DNA from: Dulcicalothrix desertica PCC 7102
GTDB lineage: Bacteria; Cyanobacteriota; Cyanobacteriia; Cyanobacteriales; Nostocaceae
Reading direction: 5' to 3'
Length of the DNA stretch: 54,676 nucleotides
Assembly (NCBI RefSeq): GCF_003991905.1
Contig: NZ_RSCL01000025.1
Span: 1-54,676 of the forward strand
Positions within the stretch are counted from its first letter, which is position 1; each line of letters begins with the position of its first letter. This document shows, piece by piece, positions 1-9,042 of the stretch. Position numbers and translations under genes: made by a program. The notes beneath the pieces are model-generated. The model saw only the letters and a list, made by a program, of their open reading frames with translations. It was not told where the DNA came from and searched no databases.

Positions 1-61
1 AGCTGTGTTACCTCATGTAGATGCATTTCCGTATTTATATATCTTTACATAGTTTGGTTTA

Positions 62-565
62 TTGGCGCCGACTTACTTACAAAATTCTCTACGGCAAACG
101 TTTGAAAATTTTATTTCCGGTCAATTTATTATTGCGACAATTTTAACAGTTTTGCAAACAAGTGCATTTTTATTATTAAATGTACCTTTTGGTTTGCTGT
201 TTGGGGTGGTTATTGGAATTATGAGTTTAATCCCTTTGGGAGGCGCCACAAGTATTGCTTTAATTGGATTAATATTAACTATTCAAGATTTTTGGGTAGG
301 AATCAAAGTCTTGGTTATAACAGTTATACTTGGTCAAATAAATGAAACGTTGATAGCTCCCCGTATCCTTGGTAACTTGGTTGGCTTAAATCCTTTTTGG
401 CTTTTGATTTCGCTGTTCTTAGGCGCCAGATTTGCAGGCCCATTAGGGTTATTCTTGGCAGTGCCAATTGCCAGCTTTATCAAGATTTTAGCTTCGGCAA
501 TTAGAACTTCAGGCGCCACAAAAGAAGCAGAATCAATGCTGCAAATCAATTTGATGAATCAATAA
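62..565 (+). pseudogene. AI-2E family transporter (PerM/YdiK-like), C-terminal half only
   Basis: The 167 readable residues match the C-terminal half of AI-2E family exporters, polytopic inner-membrane proteins of about 340 residues. Visible features are the FISGQF segment, the hydrophobic stretch ending in MSLIPLGG, and the conserved core QINETLIAPRILGNLVGLNP followed by LLISLFLGARFAGPLGLFLAVP. Reading opens with TTG at 62, and an in-frame TAG lies at 50-52, so the missing N-terminal half (about 170 residues) cannot be joined in this frame. I read it as a truncated or frameshifted remnant. The upstream part lies outside the window, so a frameshift in a longer gene cannot be excluded. Three GGCGCC hexamers lie inside and one at the start. 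Confidence 0.65.
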
Positions 566-633
566 AATAATTCTTTCCTACTGCCCACTTGTAAGAAATG
601 CGGTAAAGTAAATTATGGAGGAGCAATATTACG

Positions 634-1233
634 ATGGCATATAGTGACTTTACGCTGGAAATGGTTATCGAGGAGTTCAATCTCAGCATTCGGGAAACGC
701 GCTCGCTAATTAAAAGTCAACCCGTACAACCGACGGAACTACTAGTCGCAATTCTCGAACGGGAAATGCCTTGGGCAATTGCAGTGGGGTCTGAAATTGC
801 TCGTTATAGTGGGATTATTGCTCAAGTACTGCTAGAAATAAGAGAGATGAAACATCAGCAGATAAGTGTATTTGCTGGTAAAGAATTTAACGTAGACCCG
901 CAACGCAAGTTAAATGGCTACTGTGATTTTTTAATTAGTCTTAGCCCTATTCAATCTGTGATTCAAGCTCCAGTTGTAGTGATTGCTGAAGCCAAACGTG
1001 GTATTTTAGAAAATGGGCTAGGACAATGTGCCGCCGCGATGGTAGCAGCACAACTGTTTAATCAAACTCACAATCTTACGATTTCCTCTGTCTATGGTTG
1101 TGTAACCAATGGCAGTAATTGGAAATTCCTCAAGCTCTCAGGAACTGAACTTGTGGTTGATATTACTGAATATGATATAACGCCTATTGAGCGTCTCTTA
1201 GGAATTCTGTCGGCAACAGTAACAACCGATTAA
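634..1233 (+). CDS. PD-(D/E)XK-like hypothetical protein, copy 1
   Basis: This 199-residue protein has no family name I can give with certainty. Its centre carries FNVDPQRKLNGYCDFLIS, then VVVIAEAKRG and GLGQCAAAMVAAQLFN. An acidic residue in a strand followed by E-x-K on the next strand is the usual layout of the PD-(D/E)XK nuclease fold (as in HsdR N-terminal domains), so a nuclease-like fold is an inference from the D...EAK spacing. A ribosome binding site (GGAGGAG) lies about 11 bases before the ATG. A clear paralogue lies at 2133-2729 with the same FNVD, EAK and GLGQCxAxMVAAQ blocks. The convergent TetR gene ends 17 bases downstream. Function is unknown. Confidence 0.8.
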   Translation: MAYSDFTLEMVIEEFNLSIRETRSLIKSQPVQPTELLVAILEREMPWAIAVGSEIARYSGIIAQVLLEIREMKHQQISVFAGKEFNVDPQRKLNGYCDFLISLSPIQSVIQAPVVVIAEAKRGILENGLGQCAAAMVAAQLFNQTHNLTISSVYGCVTNGSNWKFLKLSGTELVVDITEYDITPIERLLGILSATVTTD

Positions 1234-1249
1234 TACCAAATAATGCAAA

Positions 1250-1852
1250 TTAATTTGACGAATCGATAAGTTCTAAAATTGCATCTTTTAACTGACTGCG
1301 TAAAGGCTCTTGAATTGGTTCAACACCAAACATTTCTGTTGGATATAAACCTTCTGTAGCTAATCGAATGATACCAGCACGAACAGGGTCAAGTCCACTT
1401 TCATCGAAGTGATGTTGCCATTGGGCACAACCATCACGTGCATGTTCTACTAATTCTGGATTATGTGTAACAGCTATAAATAAGCCAGCAATTAAGGCTA
1501 GGGGTGGTTGGCTACTATTAAAGCTTGCTCGTACATAAGCTTTAAGCCAGTCTTTTGAAGGGTTATCTGTATGTAAGTCTTCTAATTCTTTCTCAATTGC
1601 TGCATTAAAATCATCAATTAAATAAGATATTACCCCAGCAACTAAAGCTTCTTTACTAGGGAAATGATAAAGCAAACCACCTTTACTAACGACCGCTTCA
1701 CGAGCAACCGCATCCAAGGTTAGCCTTTCTATACCTTGAGTAATAATAATTTGAATCGCTGCTGAAAGGAGTTTATCACGAGTCGCGGAGCCAGATTTCG
1801 ATTTACTGGCGCCTTTGGATGGCTTTGGTGTAGAAACTTCAGCAGATTTCAT
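1250..1852 (-). CDS. TetR/AcrR family transcriptional repressor
   Basis: A 200-residue one-component regulator. After a Lys/Ser-rich leader (residues 1-22) comes a TetR helix-turn-helix: SATRDKLLSAAIQIIITQG, then LTLDAVAREA and VSKGGLLYHFPSKEALV, the recognition helix region. The rest is an alpha-helical ligand-binding and dimerisation domain of normal length. It is transcribed away from a promoter/operator cassette at 1894-1942 that recurs at three other places, so autoregulation and control of the rightward gene at 2133 are likely. The first 30 codons and the upstream DNA are duplicated as a remnant at 9043-9146. The effector is unknown. The ATG is supported by conservation of the start region between the two copies. 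Confidence 0.9.
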   Translation of the reverse strand: MKSAEVSTPKPSKGASKSKSGSATRDKLLSAAIQIIITQGIERLTLDAVAREAVVSKGGLLYHFPSKEALVAGVISYLIDDFNAAIEKELEDLHTDNPSKDWLKAYVRASFNSSQPPLALIAGLFIAVTHNPELVEHARDGCAQWQHHFDESGLDPVRAGIIRLATEGLYPTEMFGVEPIQEPLRSQLKDAILELIDSSN

Positions 1853-1893
1853 AAACTCGCTTGCACAAAACTATTACTCGTATATTTATACTA

Positions 1894-1942
1894 TACCACA
1901 TGGACAGTTTTTGTTGTCATTTTACCGTCTAGTTGGTACATA
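1894..1942 (+). promoter_or_regulatory. TetR-type promoter/operator cassette, copy A
   Basis: The 16-mer TACCGTCTAGTTGGTA at 1923-1938 is an imperfect palindrome (TACCGTCT against TACCAACT). A second, degenerate half (TACCACATGGACAGTT) starts at 1894. Between them a rightward promoter can be read: TTGTCA at 1914-1919, 17-base spacer, TACATA at 1937-1942. The same arrangement recurs at 9182, 11535 and 14045. The downstream leader (AAATAGACGCTCAAGCG plus GGCGCCTG) is also shared with copies B and C. Repression by the adjacent TetR is inferred. Confidence 0.6.
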
Positions 1943-2132
1943 TTAAGGAAATAGACGCTCAAGCGCGGGCGCCTGGTAGTCATTATTTTCGGTGCCCTCA
2001 TATTCACAATTTATCGCGCCGTAGTTCGATATAAAACAAAAATACTATCAAATTTATAACTGCGCCAACAGGATGTATAAGTTAAAATGAAATTGTATAC
2101 ATAAGTTCCATGCTAATAAATTATAAATATAT

Positions 2133-2729
2133 ATGCCATATAATAAGTTTGACCTTGAGACGTTAGCTGTAGAGTTCAGCTTAGAAATATCGGAAGATAC
2201 TAGCTTATTTCCTAACATCCAGCCTGTAGAGCCAGGTGATTTATTAAAAGCTACTTTAGAAGAAAATATACCTTTAGCAACAGCAATTAATACAGAGAAA
2301 GCGCGTGGTGAATTAATTATATTTCCTATATTACTAGAAGTCAAACGAAGAATTAATATACCAATATCTATATTTTCGGGAAAAGAGTTTAATGTTGATA
2401 TTGTACGTGGTTTAAATGGGAATCCTGACTTTTTAATTAGTCGTAACCGCGAACAGTTTTTTATTACTGCTCCTGTAATAACACTTGTGGAAGCAAAAAA
2501 CCAAGATATTAACAGTGGTTTAGGTCAGTGCGGCGCCGAAATGGTTGCAGCACAGATATACAATGCAAAAAAGAATAATGCTATTGATTCTGTTTTTGGT
2601 TGCGTTACTACAGGTGTTTTATGGAGATTTTTACGTTTGGAAAATCAAACATTATCTATTGATAAAGTAGAAATTTCACTTGAACCCGTGGAGCGATTAC
2701 TAGGCCTTTTTTCACAGATTATAAAATAA
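2133..2729 (+). CDS. PD-(D/E)XK-like hypothetical protein, copy 2
   Basis: A 198-residue paralogue of the 634-1233 product. It keeps the blocks SIFSGKEFNVD, LNGNPDFLIS, ITLVEAKNQD and GLGQCGAEMVAAQIYN, and the ending EPVERLLGLFS. The order D (in NPDFLIS), E-x-K (EAK) and a downstream Q suggests a PD-(D/E)XK fold, as for copy 1; this is inference. It lies about 190 bases downstream of the rightward TetR-type promoter at 1894-1942. No strong ribosome binding site is visible. The two paralogues bracket the TetR gene, so the set may have arisen by local duplication. Not identified further. Confidence 0.8.
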   Translation: MPYNKFDLETLAVEFSLEISEDTSLFPNIQPVEPGDLLKATLEENIPLATAINTEKARGELIIFPILLEVKRRINIPISIFSGKEFNVDIVRGLNGNPDFLISRNREQFFITAPVITLVEAKNQDINSGLGQCGAEMVAAQIYNAKKNNAIDSVFGCVTTGVLWRFLRLENQTLSIDKVEISLEPVERLLGLFSQIIK

Positions 2730-2972
2730 ATAAAGTTTGAAGGCTTTGATTATTTTATAGTTCATTTAAAATTATTGGCTCTTCCGTACAAAGCCTACAA
2801 TATATCTTCCCTCGGTATAAGTATATTTATTCATCGCTTTTGATAACTTTCTCCGGTTCTCCATCAGCAGAAATATCTGTAGAGTATAATTTAAAACATT
2901 AAATATTTAAGTTGATGTCGCAAAGAAATTAATATTCAAATCAACTATTGTTTAGCTAGTGAGCTTTAAAGT

Positions 2973-3542
2973 TTAATCATTAGATTTATATTTATTGCTT
3001 CCAGGAAGTTTCTTAATTTGATTCCATGCTTCAATTGCTTCTTCACGATTTTTTCCTTGATTATTCAGGTCAGCAAAAAAGTCACGAGTGAATTGATTGT
3101 ATTCAAATTGAGGTGCAATATTTTTCTTGTACGAGGGGTCTTTCTTTCGCTCTTCTTCCTCATACCAAGCGGTTACAACATCACAATAATTCTTTCCAAC
3201 GTTGTTTTTAAAGTAATTTTGGATATAGGTGGAAAAATGAAATTTTGGGATAACTGTCTCAAAAAAAGCTCTTACATCTTGACTGCAACGATGGTTTTCC
3301 ACAATTACTGTATCAAGACTTAAATCTTCTTGAGATTTTATTTTCTTATCCACTCTTAGATTTATGATAGTTTTTTTAACCTTACCTGTTGTAAGATATG
3401 TTTCGATTCTATTAGAAATTTCTATTTTTGAGCCAGAAGTACTGATTCCATTTTCTCGACAAAATAATTGTAATTCCTTCTTTAACCAATAGTAGTCTCT
3501 AAAATCTTTTACGCTAATATATTTTGTTAAATTAGGTCTCAT
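2973..3542 (-). CDS. SAP domain protein with DUF6434-like C-terminus
   Basis: A 189-residue protein of two parts. Residues about 10-55 form a SAP-type helix-extension-helix (LKKELQLFCRENGISTSGSK, then IEISNRIETYLTTG), a small motif usually associated with nucleic acid binding. The C-terminal half contains PKFHFSTYIQNYFKNNVGK, DVVTAWYEEE, APQFEYNQFTRDFFAD and EEAIEAWNQIKKLPGSNKY. From memory this matches the domain named DUF6434, which is often joined to SAP domains. No catalytic residues are recognisable. It appears monocistronic, with AT-rich gaps on both sides. The role is unknown; nucleic acid binding is the only supported suggestion. Confidence 0.75.
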   Translation of the reverse strand: MRPNLTKYISVKDFRDYYWLKKELQLFCRENGISTSGSKIEISNRIETYLTTGKVKKTIINLRVDKKIKSQEDLSLDTVIVENHRCSQDVRAFFETVIPKFHFSTYIQNYFKNNVGKNYCDVVTAWYEEEERKKDPSYKKNIAPQFEYNQFTRDFFADLNNQGKNREEAIEAWNQIKKLPGSNKYKSND

Positions 3543-3671
3543 AAACTACATGTAAAAATTTTTACTTATCTTTATCATATAATAATTGCTTCTATTAGTC
3601 AAAACCGTAACGGCAGGCGCCAACCTACCAAAACTTTTGACACGGAAAGACTGGAGCAATCAAAAGATGTT

Positions 3672-4589
3672 CTAAACTTGATTTCGATATACTTTAGGGG
3701 TTAAACCAGTTAGTTCATGAAATCGTTTAGTAAAATGGCTCTGATTAGCAAAGCCGCATTGAAAAGCAATATCTATAATTGTGTTTTGCGAATATTTCAA
3801 TAATTTTTTGGCACGTTCTATACGCTGTTGGAGTATATAACGATGGGGTGAAAGCCCTGTTGACTTTTTGAACAAAGTGCAGAAGTAATAATGATTTACT
3901 CTGGCAATTTGAGCAAGCTCAGTAAGAGTAATTTCTCGGTCAAGATTTGCTTGAATATAGTCAATGACGCTTTGCAAAGTCTTATTTGGTAGCGGATTGG
4001 AGTAGCTTTTAATTAATGGGCGATTATTAGAATAAGTTTTTAATAAATGAACGGTAAATAGTTGGGTAATAGAATCTATATAGAGTTTTCCACCAGGACA
4101 CCCCTGTTCAAGTTCTGCTTTGAGTGTCAATCCCAGTTGCAGAAGCAATGGGTCTTGTTGGTCAGCAAAGCGGGGAATAAGTTGAGTGCAATCTGGGTTA
4201 CACCATTCTTGAGCGACTTTGGTAAAAAATTTCGGTTCTATCCCAACAAGCATAAACTCAAGCGGTTGGCGAACATTTGCACGATGTGTGACACCAGTTG
4301 GAAGGATAGCAACACTACCACGATGAAGCATTTCTGAGTGATAGCAGTCGTCAACCCATCGTTCACGCTTAACTGTGGCGCCTAAACCGAGAGCAATTGT
4401 GTGTGTGGGATGGCAAGATTCGGGGACTTCTGCGTAAGGTAAATGATGATACACCAAATGAATGTTGTCCCATCCTGCTTGATGGCTAGTAAGTAGTGGT
4501 TGTTGTGAGAGAAGCTTTTCGCTGCCTCCTTTTTGGCGAAGATCGATTATTAGAGGTTTCAGCTTCTGGGTCACTATCTTTCTCCTCAA
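3672..4589 (-). CDS. AraC family transcriptional regulator
   Basis: A 305-residue regulator with an N-terminal ligand-binding region and a C-terminal AraC DNA-binding domain (about residues 205-305) holding two helix-turn-helix motifs: ITLTELAQIARVNHYYFCTL and NTIIDIAFQCGFANQSHFTK, then FHELTGLTPKVYR. It is divergent from the lipoprotein cupin gene (start 4817) across about 230 bases, so control of that gene is the simplest guess. It is a paralogue of the AraC protein at 22989-23894; both share an LQ[ST]VIDYI linker and the GFANQSH signature. Reading begins near the AUG-proximal segment MRRKIVTQKLKPLIIDLR, and the exact start is not certain. Confidence 0.9.
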   Translation of the reverse strand: MRRKIVTQKLKPLIIDLRQKGGSEKLLSQQPLLTSHQAGWDNIHLVYHHLPYAEVPESCHPTHTIALGLGATVKRERWVDDCYHSEMLHRGSVAILPTGVTHRANVRQPLEFMLVGIEPKFFTKVAQEWCNPDCTQLIPRFADQQDPLLLQLGLTLKAELEQGCPGGKLYIDSITQLFTVHLLKTYSNNRPLIKSYSNPLPNKTLQSVIDYIQANLDREITLTELAQIARVNHYYFCTLFKKSTGLSPHRYILQQRIERAKKLLKYSQNTIIDIAFQCGFANQSHFTKRFHELTGLTPKVYRNQV

Positions 4590-4816
4590 CTACTTAATGC
4601 TTGTATGTAGCACCATAGCCAGTTTCTCCACTTTTGGGTCAAATTTCCCAAAACTTTATGATTTATTTTGATTATCAATATCTATTGTTCTGGCGCCAAC
4701 TTAAAATATTCTGCAAAAACAGAACATTTTTTGCAAGTTTGAGAAAGACATTCCACTGGTTTGTCAGTAGTATCAATGCTGGTGAGAATTTGACAAACAT
4801 ACCAAAGAGTTTACAT

Positions 4817-5431
4817 ATGCGTTACATTATTAAGCTAATTGCGGGAATATTTTTTACGGTAATAATCATTACAGGTTGTGCCCTTACTACTCCTCAACCT
4901 AACGCAAAGAGTGTACCAGTTGCGGATTCTACTACCGATCCAGCTTTGAATATTAAAACACCTGCCAACTTAAAATTACTTCAAGATAGAGAAGGTACAT
5001 CAGTTTGGGCGATGGGTGTCCTCGTTACGCTCAAACTACAAAGCAAGGATGCAGGTGGGACTTATGCAATGTTTGAAGATTATATTCCTCCAGGTGTTGG
5101 TACACCATTACATGTTCATAGCCGTGAAGAAGAATTTTGGTACATGCTGGATGGAGAACTTAACTGGTATGTAGGTAATAAAGAGTTTCAAGCCAAGAAA
5201 GGAGATTTTATCAATACGCCGCGTGGAGTTCCGCATCGATTCAAAAATGCTAGCAACAAACCAGCCCGTATGTTTTTAGGCTATTCTCCAGGAGGATTTG
5301 AGCAGTGGTTTTTAGATGTTGGTAAACCTGTTCGCAATCTTCAAGAGGCACCACCCAAAGTAGCTCCTGATGATATTCAGCAAGCTATTAAAATTGCCAA
5401 AAAATATGGGGTTGAGTTCATTAAACAATAG
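4817..5431 (+). CDS. cupin-domain lipoprotein
   Basis: A 204-residue secreted cupin. The ATG at 4817 was chosen because it opens a lipoprotein signal (MRYIIKLIAGIFFTVIIITG followed by Cys); a longer reading from 4634 adds a leader with no signal features. The cupin fold is in the second half. Motif 1 is PPGVGTPLHVHSREEEFWYM with the metal ligands H-x-H and E, ending in LDGELNWYVG. Motif 2 is GDFINTPRGVPHRFKN with the third His. The ligand set is complete, so a metal-binding cupin tethered to a membrane facing the periplasm is likely; the substrate is not predictable. Divergent from AraC (3672-4589). A decayed copy of its last 40 codons lies at 9253-9375, next to a TetR-type operator. Confidence 0.85.
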   Translation: MRYIIKLIAGIFFTVIIITGCALTTPQPNAKSVPVADSTTDPALNIKTPANLKLLQDREGTSVWAMGVLVTLKLQSKDAGGTYAMFEDYIPPGVGTPLHVHSREEEFWYMLDGELNWYVGNKEFQAKKGDFINTPRGVPHRFKNASNKPARMFLGYSPGGFEQWFLDVGKPVRNLQEAPPKVAPDDIQQAIKIAKKYGVEFIKQ

Positions 5432-5564
5432 CGAATCATCTTGATTTTGGGGTATTCGATAAATATCAAAATGATGTCTTGAAGTTACATGTAACGTCAG
5501 GACACGTTGGTAAAAGAATATATTAAATGCTTTTTGGCGCCCAAACTACTATATGATATCCTCT

Positions 5565-6476
5565 TTATTTTGACGAAGGTATTGAAAGAGAATGTGCCGA
5601 AGCAACTACCTGAACAGAGGCGAGAAATTTGTGCAAAATAGGAGATGTATCTCCTTGGCGCCATGCTGCTGCAATTTCGACTTCAGAACTATACTCTTGT
5701 AAATATTTATACACTACCCCCATTCTTTGAAGGTTTTGTAATGATGCAGGAACAATTGCAACTCCAACACTCCCTGCCACCAAACTAATTACCGTTTGAA
5801 GCTGAACTGCCTGTTGTACTTTTTGAGGTACAAAACCAAGTTGCTCGAATAAGTTCATAATTTGTCTGTAGAGCGCTTCACCTAACTGATATGGAGGCAA
5901 AATAAATAACTCATTTCTAAGTGACTGCATTGATACTTGAGGTTGAGTACTTAAAGGATGTGTTTCTGGCATCGCTAAAACTAGTGGTTCTTTCAGGACT
6001 GACAAGGTACTCAGTTCATCATTCTCTAAAGGTAAGTACAGAAGCCCTACATCAATTTGGCTGTTGTACAATTTCTCAATTTGCTGGCTAGTTGTCAACT
6101 CATGCAACACAAGTTCTACATTGGGGTGAGACTGGCGAAAATGATACAAAACATCGGGTAAAACACTGTAGGTTGCTGAACTATTAAATCCAATTATTAG
6201 CCGACCCAATTCACCCCGCCCTGCCTGTCGCACAGAGTCTACTGCTTTATCAACCTGTTGAAGTACTTGTTGTACCTCTTCTAAAAATATGTGTCCAGCA
6301 TTTGTCAATTTAACTTGACGCTTTGTTCTCTCAAATAATGTGACTCCAAGTTCTGCTTCTAAATCGCGAATTTGTTGGCTCAGGGGTGGTTGAGCTATAT
6401 GCAGTCGTTCCGCAGCACGACTAAAATTGAGTTCCTCTGCGACTGCCAAGAAGTAGTGCAGGTGTCGGAGTTCCAT
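5565..6476 (-). CDS. LysR family transcriptional regulator
   Basis: A 303-residue LysR-type regulator. The N-terminal winged helix-turn-helix is canonical: MELRHLHYFLAVAEELNFSR, then AAERLHIAQPPLSQQIRDLE and LGVTLFERTKRQVKLTNAG. Residues about 90-300 form the periplasmic-binding-protein-like effector domain (RLIIGFNSSATYSVLPDVL, PYQLGEALYRQ). It starts 54 bases after the stop of the DapF-like gene on the same strand and is probably the last gene of a lysA-dapF-lysR unit. LysR proteins often control neighbouring biosynthetic genes, as E. coli LysR does lysA, so regulation of this operon is a reasonable inference. The effector is unknown. Confidence 0.92.
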   Translation of the reverse strand: MELRHLHYFLAVAEELNFSRAAERLHIAQPPLSQQIRDLEAELGVTLFERTKRQVKLTNAGHIFLEEVQQVLQQVDKAVDSVRQAGRGELGRLIIGFNSSATYSVLPDVLYHFRQSHPNVELVLHELTTSQQIEKLYNSQIDVGLLYLPLENDELSTLSVLKEPLVLAMPETHPLSTQPQVSMQSLRNELFILPPYQLGEALYRQIMNLFEQLGFVPQKVQQAVQLQTVISLVAGSVGVAIVPASLQNLQRMGVVYKYLQEYSSEVEIAAAWRQGDTSPILHKFLASVQVVASAHSLSIPSSK

Positions 6477-6530
6477 CCTATATTCCTTAGATACTAGTTA
6501 CGCTATCAATTATTACTGTTTTTGCCCCTT

Positions 6531-7394
6531 TTAAGGCATAATATCACTCATTAATCCAGTTTTAAATTCTTCTAAAAATTCACCCTGTGCAACAGTAGTA
6601 GATGTACCAGTCATGTATACGTGACCATTCAATTTTATGTCAATATCAATTTCACCTCCAGGCATATGCACCTTCACAACTCTATCTACTAATCCTAATT
6701 CATATGCTGCACTTGCAGCTGCACAGCTACTACTTCCAGATGCCATAGTGTAACCTGCACCGCGTTCCCAAATCTCAATATAGATATTTTGCGGGTCAAT
6801 GACCTTCATTAGTTGAACATTAGTTCTGTTGGGGAAAAACGAATTATTCTCTAGGATTGACCCTAAACTAATGGCTTTTTCTTTTGATATCTCTTTGAGA
6901 GGAACAACACAGTGCGGATTACCGATTGAAAGACAGGTTACTAATAATGATTCTCCATTAACCTCGATAGACTCTTGTATTACTTCGCGACGTTTGCCAA
7001 CCACGGGAATCAAATTACTTTGAAAAGTAACTGTTCCCATATCTACTTTTATTAATCCCTCTCTTAAGTTAATGATTTCAACAGTTACTTCTCCACCTAA
7101 AGTAGAAAGCAAAAACTCATTGCTATTCACATATCGAAAGTCTCCAAGATACTTAGAGAATATGCGAATACCATTACCACTTTTTTCGGCTTCACTTCCA
7201 TCAGGGTTAAATATTCTTAATTTTATTTGACCGTCTTCAAATATTGGACCATAAAGTATTCCATCACTTCCTATACCTAGATGGCGAGCGCATATAGTTT
7301 GGATATTTTTTTTAGTCATGGGTACATTTGTCTTGCTAGGGTCAATAACTATATAATCATTTCCCAAAGCATGATATTTATAAAAATCAGTCAT
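6531..7394 (-). CDS. DapF-like epimerase paralogue with both catalytic cysteines replaced by serine
   Basis: A 287-residue member of the diaminopimelate epimerase family, which normally interconverts LL- and meso-diaminopimelate with two cysteines as acid/base pair. The fold is complete: FYKYHALGNDYIVID at the start, FNPDGSEAEKSGNGIRIF around residue 72, SIGNPHCVVP, and WERGAGYTMASGSSSCAAAS around residue 219. In classical DapF the two sites read CGNG and ACGTG; here they read SGNG (Ser72) and ASGSSS (Ser219). I checked both codons on the DNA (AGT and TCT). Either the enzyme has changed chemistry or substrate, or it is a binding protein. It follows the LysA-like gene after 47 bases and precedes lysR. 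It is probably not the housekeeping DapF. Confidence 0.85.
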   Translation of the reverse strand: MTDFYKYHALGNDYIVIDPSKTNVPMTKKNIQTICARHLGIGSDGILYGPIFEDGQIKLRIFNPDGSEAEKSGNGIRIFSKYLGDFRYVNSNEFLLSTLGGEVTVEIINLREGLIKVDMGTVTFQSNLIPVVGKRREVIQESIEVNGESLLVTCLSIGNPHCVVPLKEISKEKAISLGSILENNSFFPNRTNVQLMKVIDPQNIYIEIWERGAGYTMASGSSSCAAASAAYELGLVDRVVKVHMPGGEIDIDIKLNGHVYMTGTSTTVAQGEFLEEFKTGLMSDIMP

Positions 7395-7441
7395 GATGTA
7401 TTCTCTTTAGCCTAATAGTGCGAATTTTATTTGTCCAAAGT

Positions 7442-8842
7442 TCAATTTTGAAGATGCGTAGGAAGGTAATCGTGTTTAATCAAGTCTGAGTAAGTTTCTC
7501 TCTTTATAATGAGATGCGCTCTTCCTTGAGATACCAGAATAGCCGCAGGTCGAGGTACGCGGTTGTAATTTGATGACTGACTGTAGTTATAAGCACCAGT
7601 TCCAAGTGCAACAAGTATATCGTTGGGCTGTGTTTTAGGTAATAGAACGTCTTTGAATAAAATGTCTCCAGATTCGCAATGCTTACCGACAATTGTGATA
7701 GTCTCAGTCAAGGGAGCGTTCATTCGGTTAGCAATAATCGCATAATTTGTTGCTTGGTAAGTAATTGGACGTGGATTGTCTGACATACCTCCATCCACTG
7801 CTAAATACGTTCGCACTTCTGGAATTTCTTTTTGGCTCCCTAATGTATAAGCCGTGACACCAGCGTTTCCTATTAGTGAACGACCCGGTTCGCACATAAT
7901 AGTGGGTAACGGCATTTTGCGCTCCTGGCAAGCTGCTACAACATATTCACTAATCGCTTTTGCCCAATCTTTAATACTAGGAGGAATATTTGTTTCAGTA
8001 TAGCGGATACTTAAGCCACCACCTATATTGATAGCTTTAATTGATAGCCCATAATCAACAGACTTACTTAGCCAACCTATCATTACATCAGCAAGGAGTT
8101 GGTAAGCAGTTAACTCAAAAATTTGAGAGCCAAGATGAATGTGTAGCCCAGTACACGATAAGCTGTTGTTTTGTTTCACGAAAGCGAAGACTTCATCAAT
8201 TTGGTTTGAATCAAAACCAAATTTAGAATCAACTTGCCCTGTGGAAATGTGCTTGTGAGTATGAGGCTCAATTCCTGGATTCATTCGCAGCATCACTTGA
8301 ATAGCCCGTTGAGTAGAGGTAGGCTCTTTTGCTATGTCTACTAGAGTGTGAAGTTCCAACCAATTATCTATAACGATGGTACAACCAGATTCTATTGCTA
8401 ATTTTAGTTCGGCAAAAGATTTATTATTACCATGAAAATAAATCATTTCAGGCTTCGCTCCTGCTTGTAAAGCAGTGTAGAGTTCACCACCTGACATAAC
8501 ATCGATTCCTAAACCTTCATTTGTCACTATTGCACAAATAGCTTTGCAACTCCAAGCTTTAGAGCCATAAAGAACTTGAGAATTACCTGGGTAGTATTGT
8601 TTAAATGCATCTCTGTATTGGCGGCAAGCAGTTCTTAGAGTATTTTCGTCTAAGATATAAAGTGGTGAGCCAAATTGCTGAACTAAATCGATGACATCAC
8701 AACCACCAATTTCTAGGTATCCTTTACTGTTGACTTGGGCTGTAAGTGGAAAAAGATGTTGATTTGGGGAGCCAGTAGCAGCTAATTCAGAAATGTAATG
8801 AGTTCCGGTAAGGGAGAAGCCTGCAACTTCAATAGTATTCAT
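7442..8842 (-). CDS. lysA: diaminopimelate decarboxylase-like PLP enzyme (LysA family)
   Basis: A 466-residue fold-type III PLP decarboxylase of the LysA family, which converts meso-diaminopimelate to lysine. The extended N-terminus (LTAQVNSKGYLEIGGCDVID) is typical of cyanobacterial LysA. The PLP lysine is K95 in LYGSKAWSCKAI. Other family blocks are GIDVMSGGELYTAL, HIHLGSQI (His in the barrel), INIGGGLSIRY (phosphate loop), CEPGRSLIGNAG, and HCESGDIL with the Cys/Glu of the partner active site. It heads a leftward unit with the DapF-like and LysR genes. Cyanobacteria usually have lysA elsewhere, so this could be a second copy acting on the product of the unusual epimerase; that is inference. 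Confidence 0.88.
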   Translation of the reverse strand: MNTIEVAGFSLTGTHYISELAATGSPNQHLFPLTAQVNSKGYLEIGGCDVIDLVQQFGSPLYILDENTLRTACRQYRDAFKQYYPGNSQVLYGSKAWSCKAICAIVTNEGLGIDVMSGGELYTALQAGAKPEMIYFHGNNKSFAELKLAIESGCTIVIDNWLELHTLVDIAKEPTSTQRAIQVMLRMNPGIEPHTHKHISTGQVDSKFGFDSNQIDEVFAFVKQNNSLSCTGLHIHLGSQIFELTAYQLLADVMIGWLSKSVDYGLSIKAINIGGGLSIRYTETNIPPSIKDWAKAISEYVVAACQERKMPLPTIMCEPGRSLIGNAGVTAYTLGSQKEIPEVRTYLAVDGGMSDNPRPITYQATNYAIIANRMNAPLTETITIVGKHCESGDILFKDVLLPKTQPNDILVALGTGAYNYSQSSNYNRVPRPAAILVSQGRAHLIIKRETYSDLIKHDYLPTHLQN

Positions 8843-9042
8843 TTTGGGTTTTTTAAGCGTTTATATCAGTTACTATATGAGCAGCATTCCCAAATGTCTA
8901 ATATATATTTTGCCTATAACTTATACTTAAAAAATATAAATTGCAACTGATTTGGCTGATATTAGTGCAAGGAAATACATATGCAAACTCTGAACTAGTT
9001 AGAGCTAACATACTAGTAAACTGTACTATCACCGAATATAGT

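Noticed and set aside
4634-4816. longer start for the cupin gene
   Set aside because: The added 61 residues lack conserved features and would bury the lipoprotein signal that starts at 4817.
8898-9042. continuation of the TetR remnant reading
   Set aside because: Beyond 9043 the residues have no TetR similarity; the frame is open by chance.
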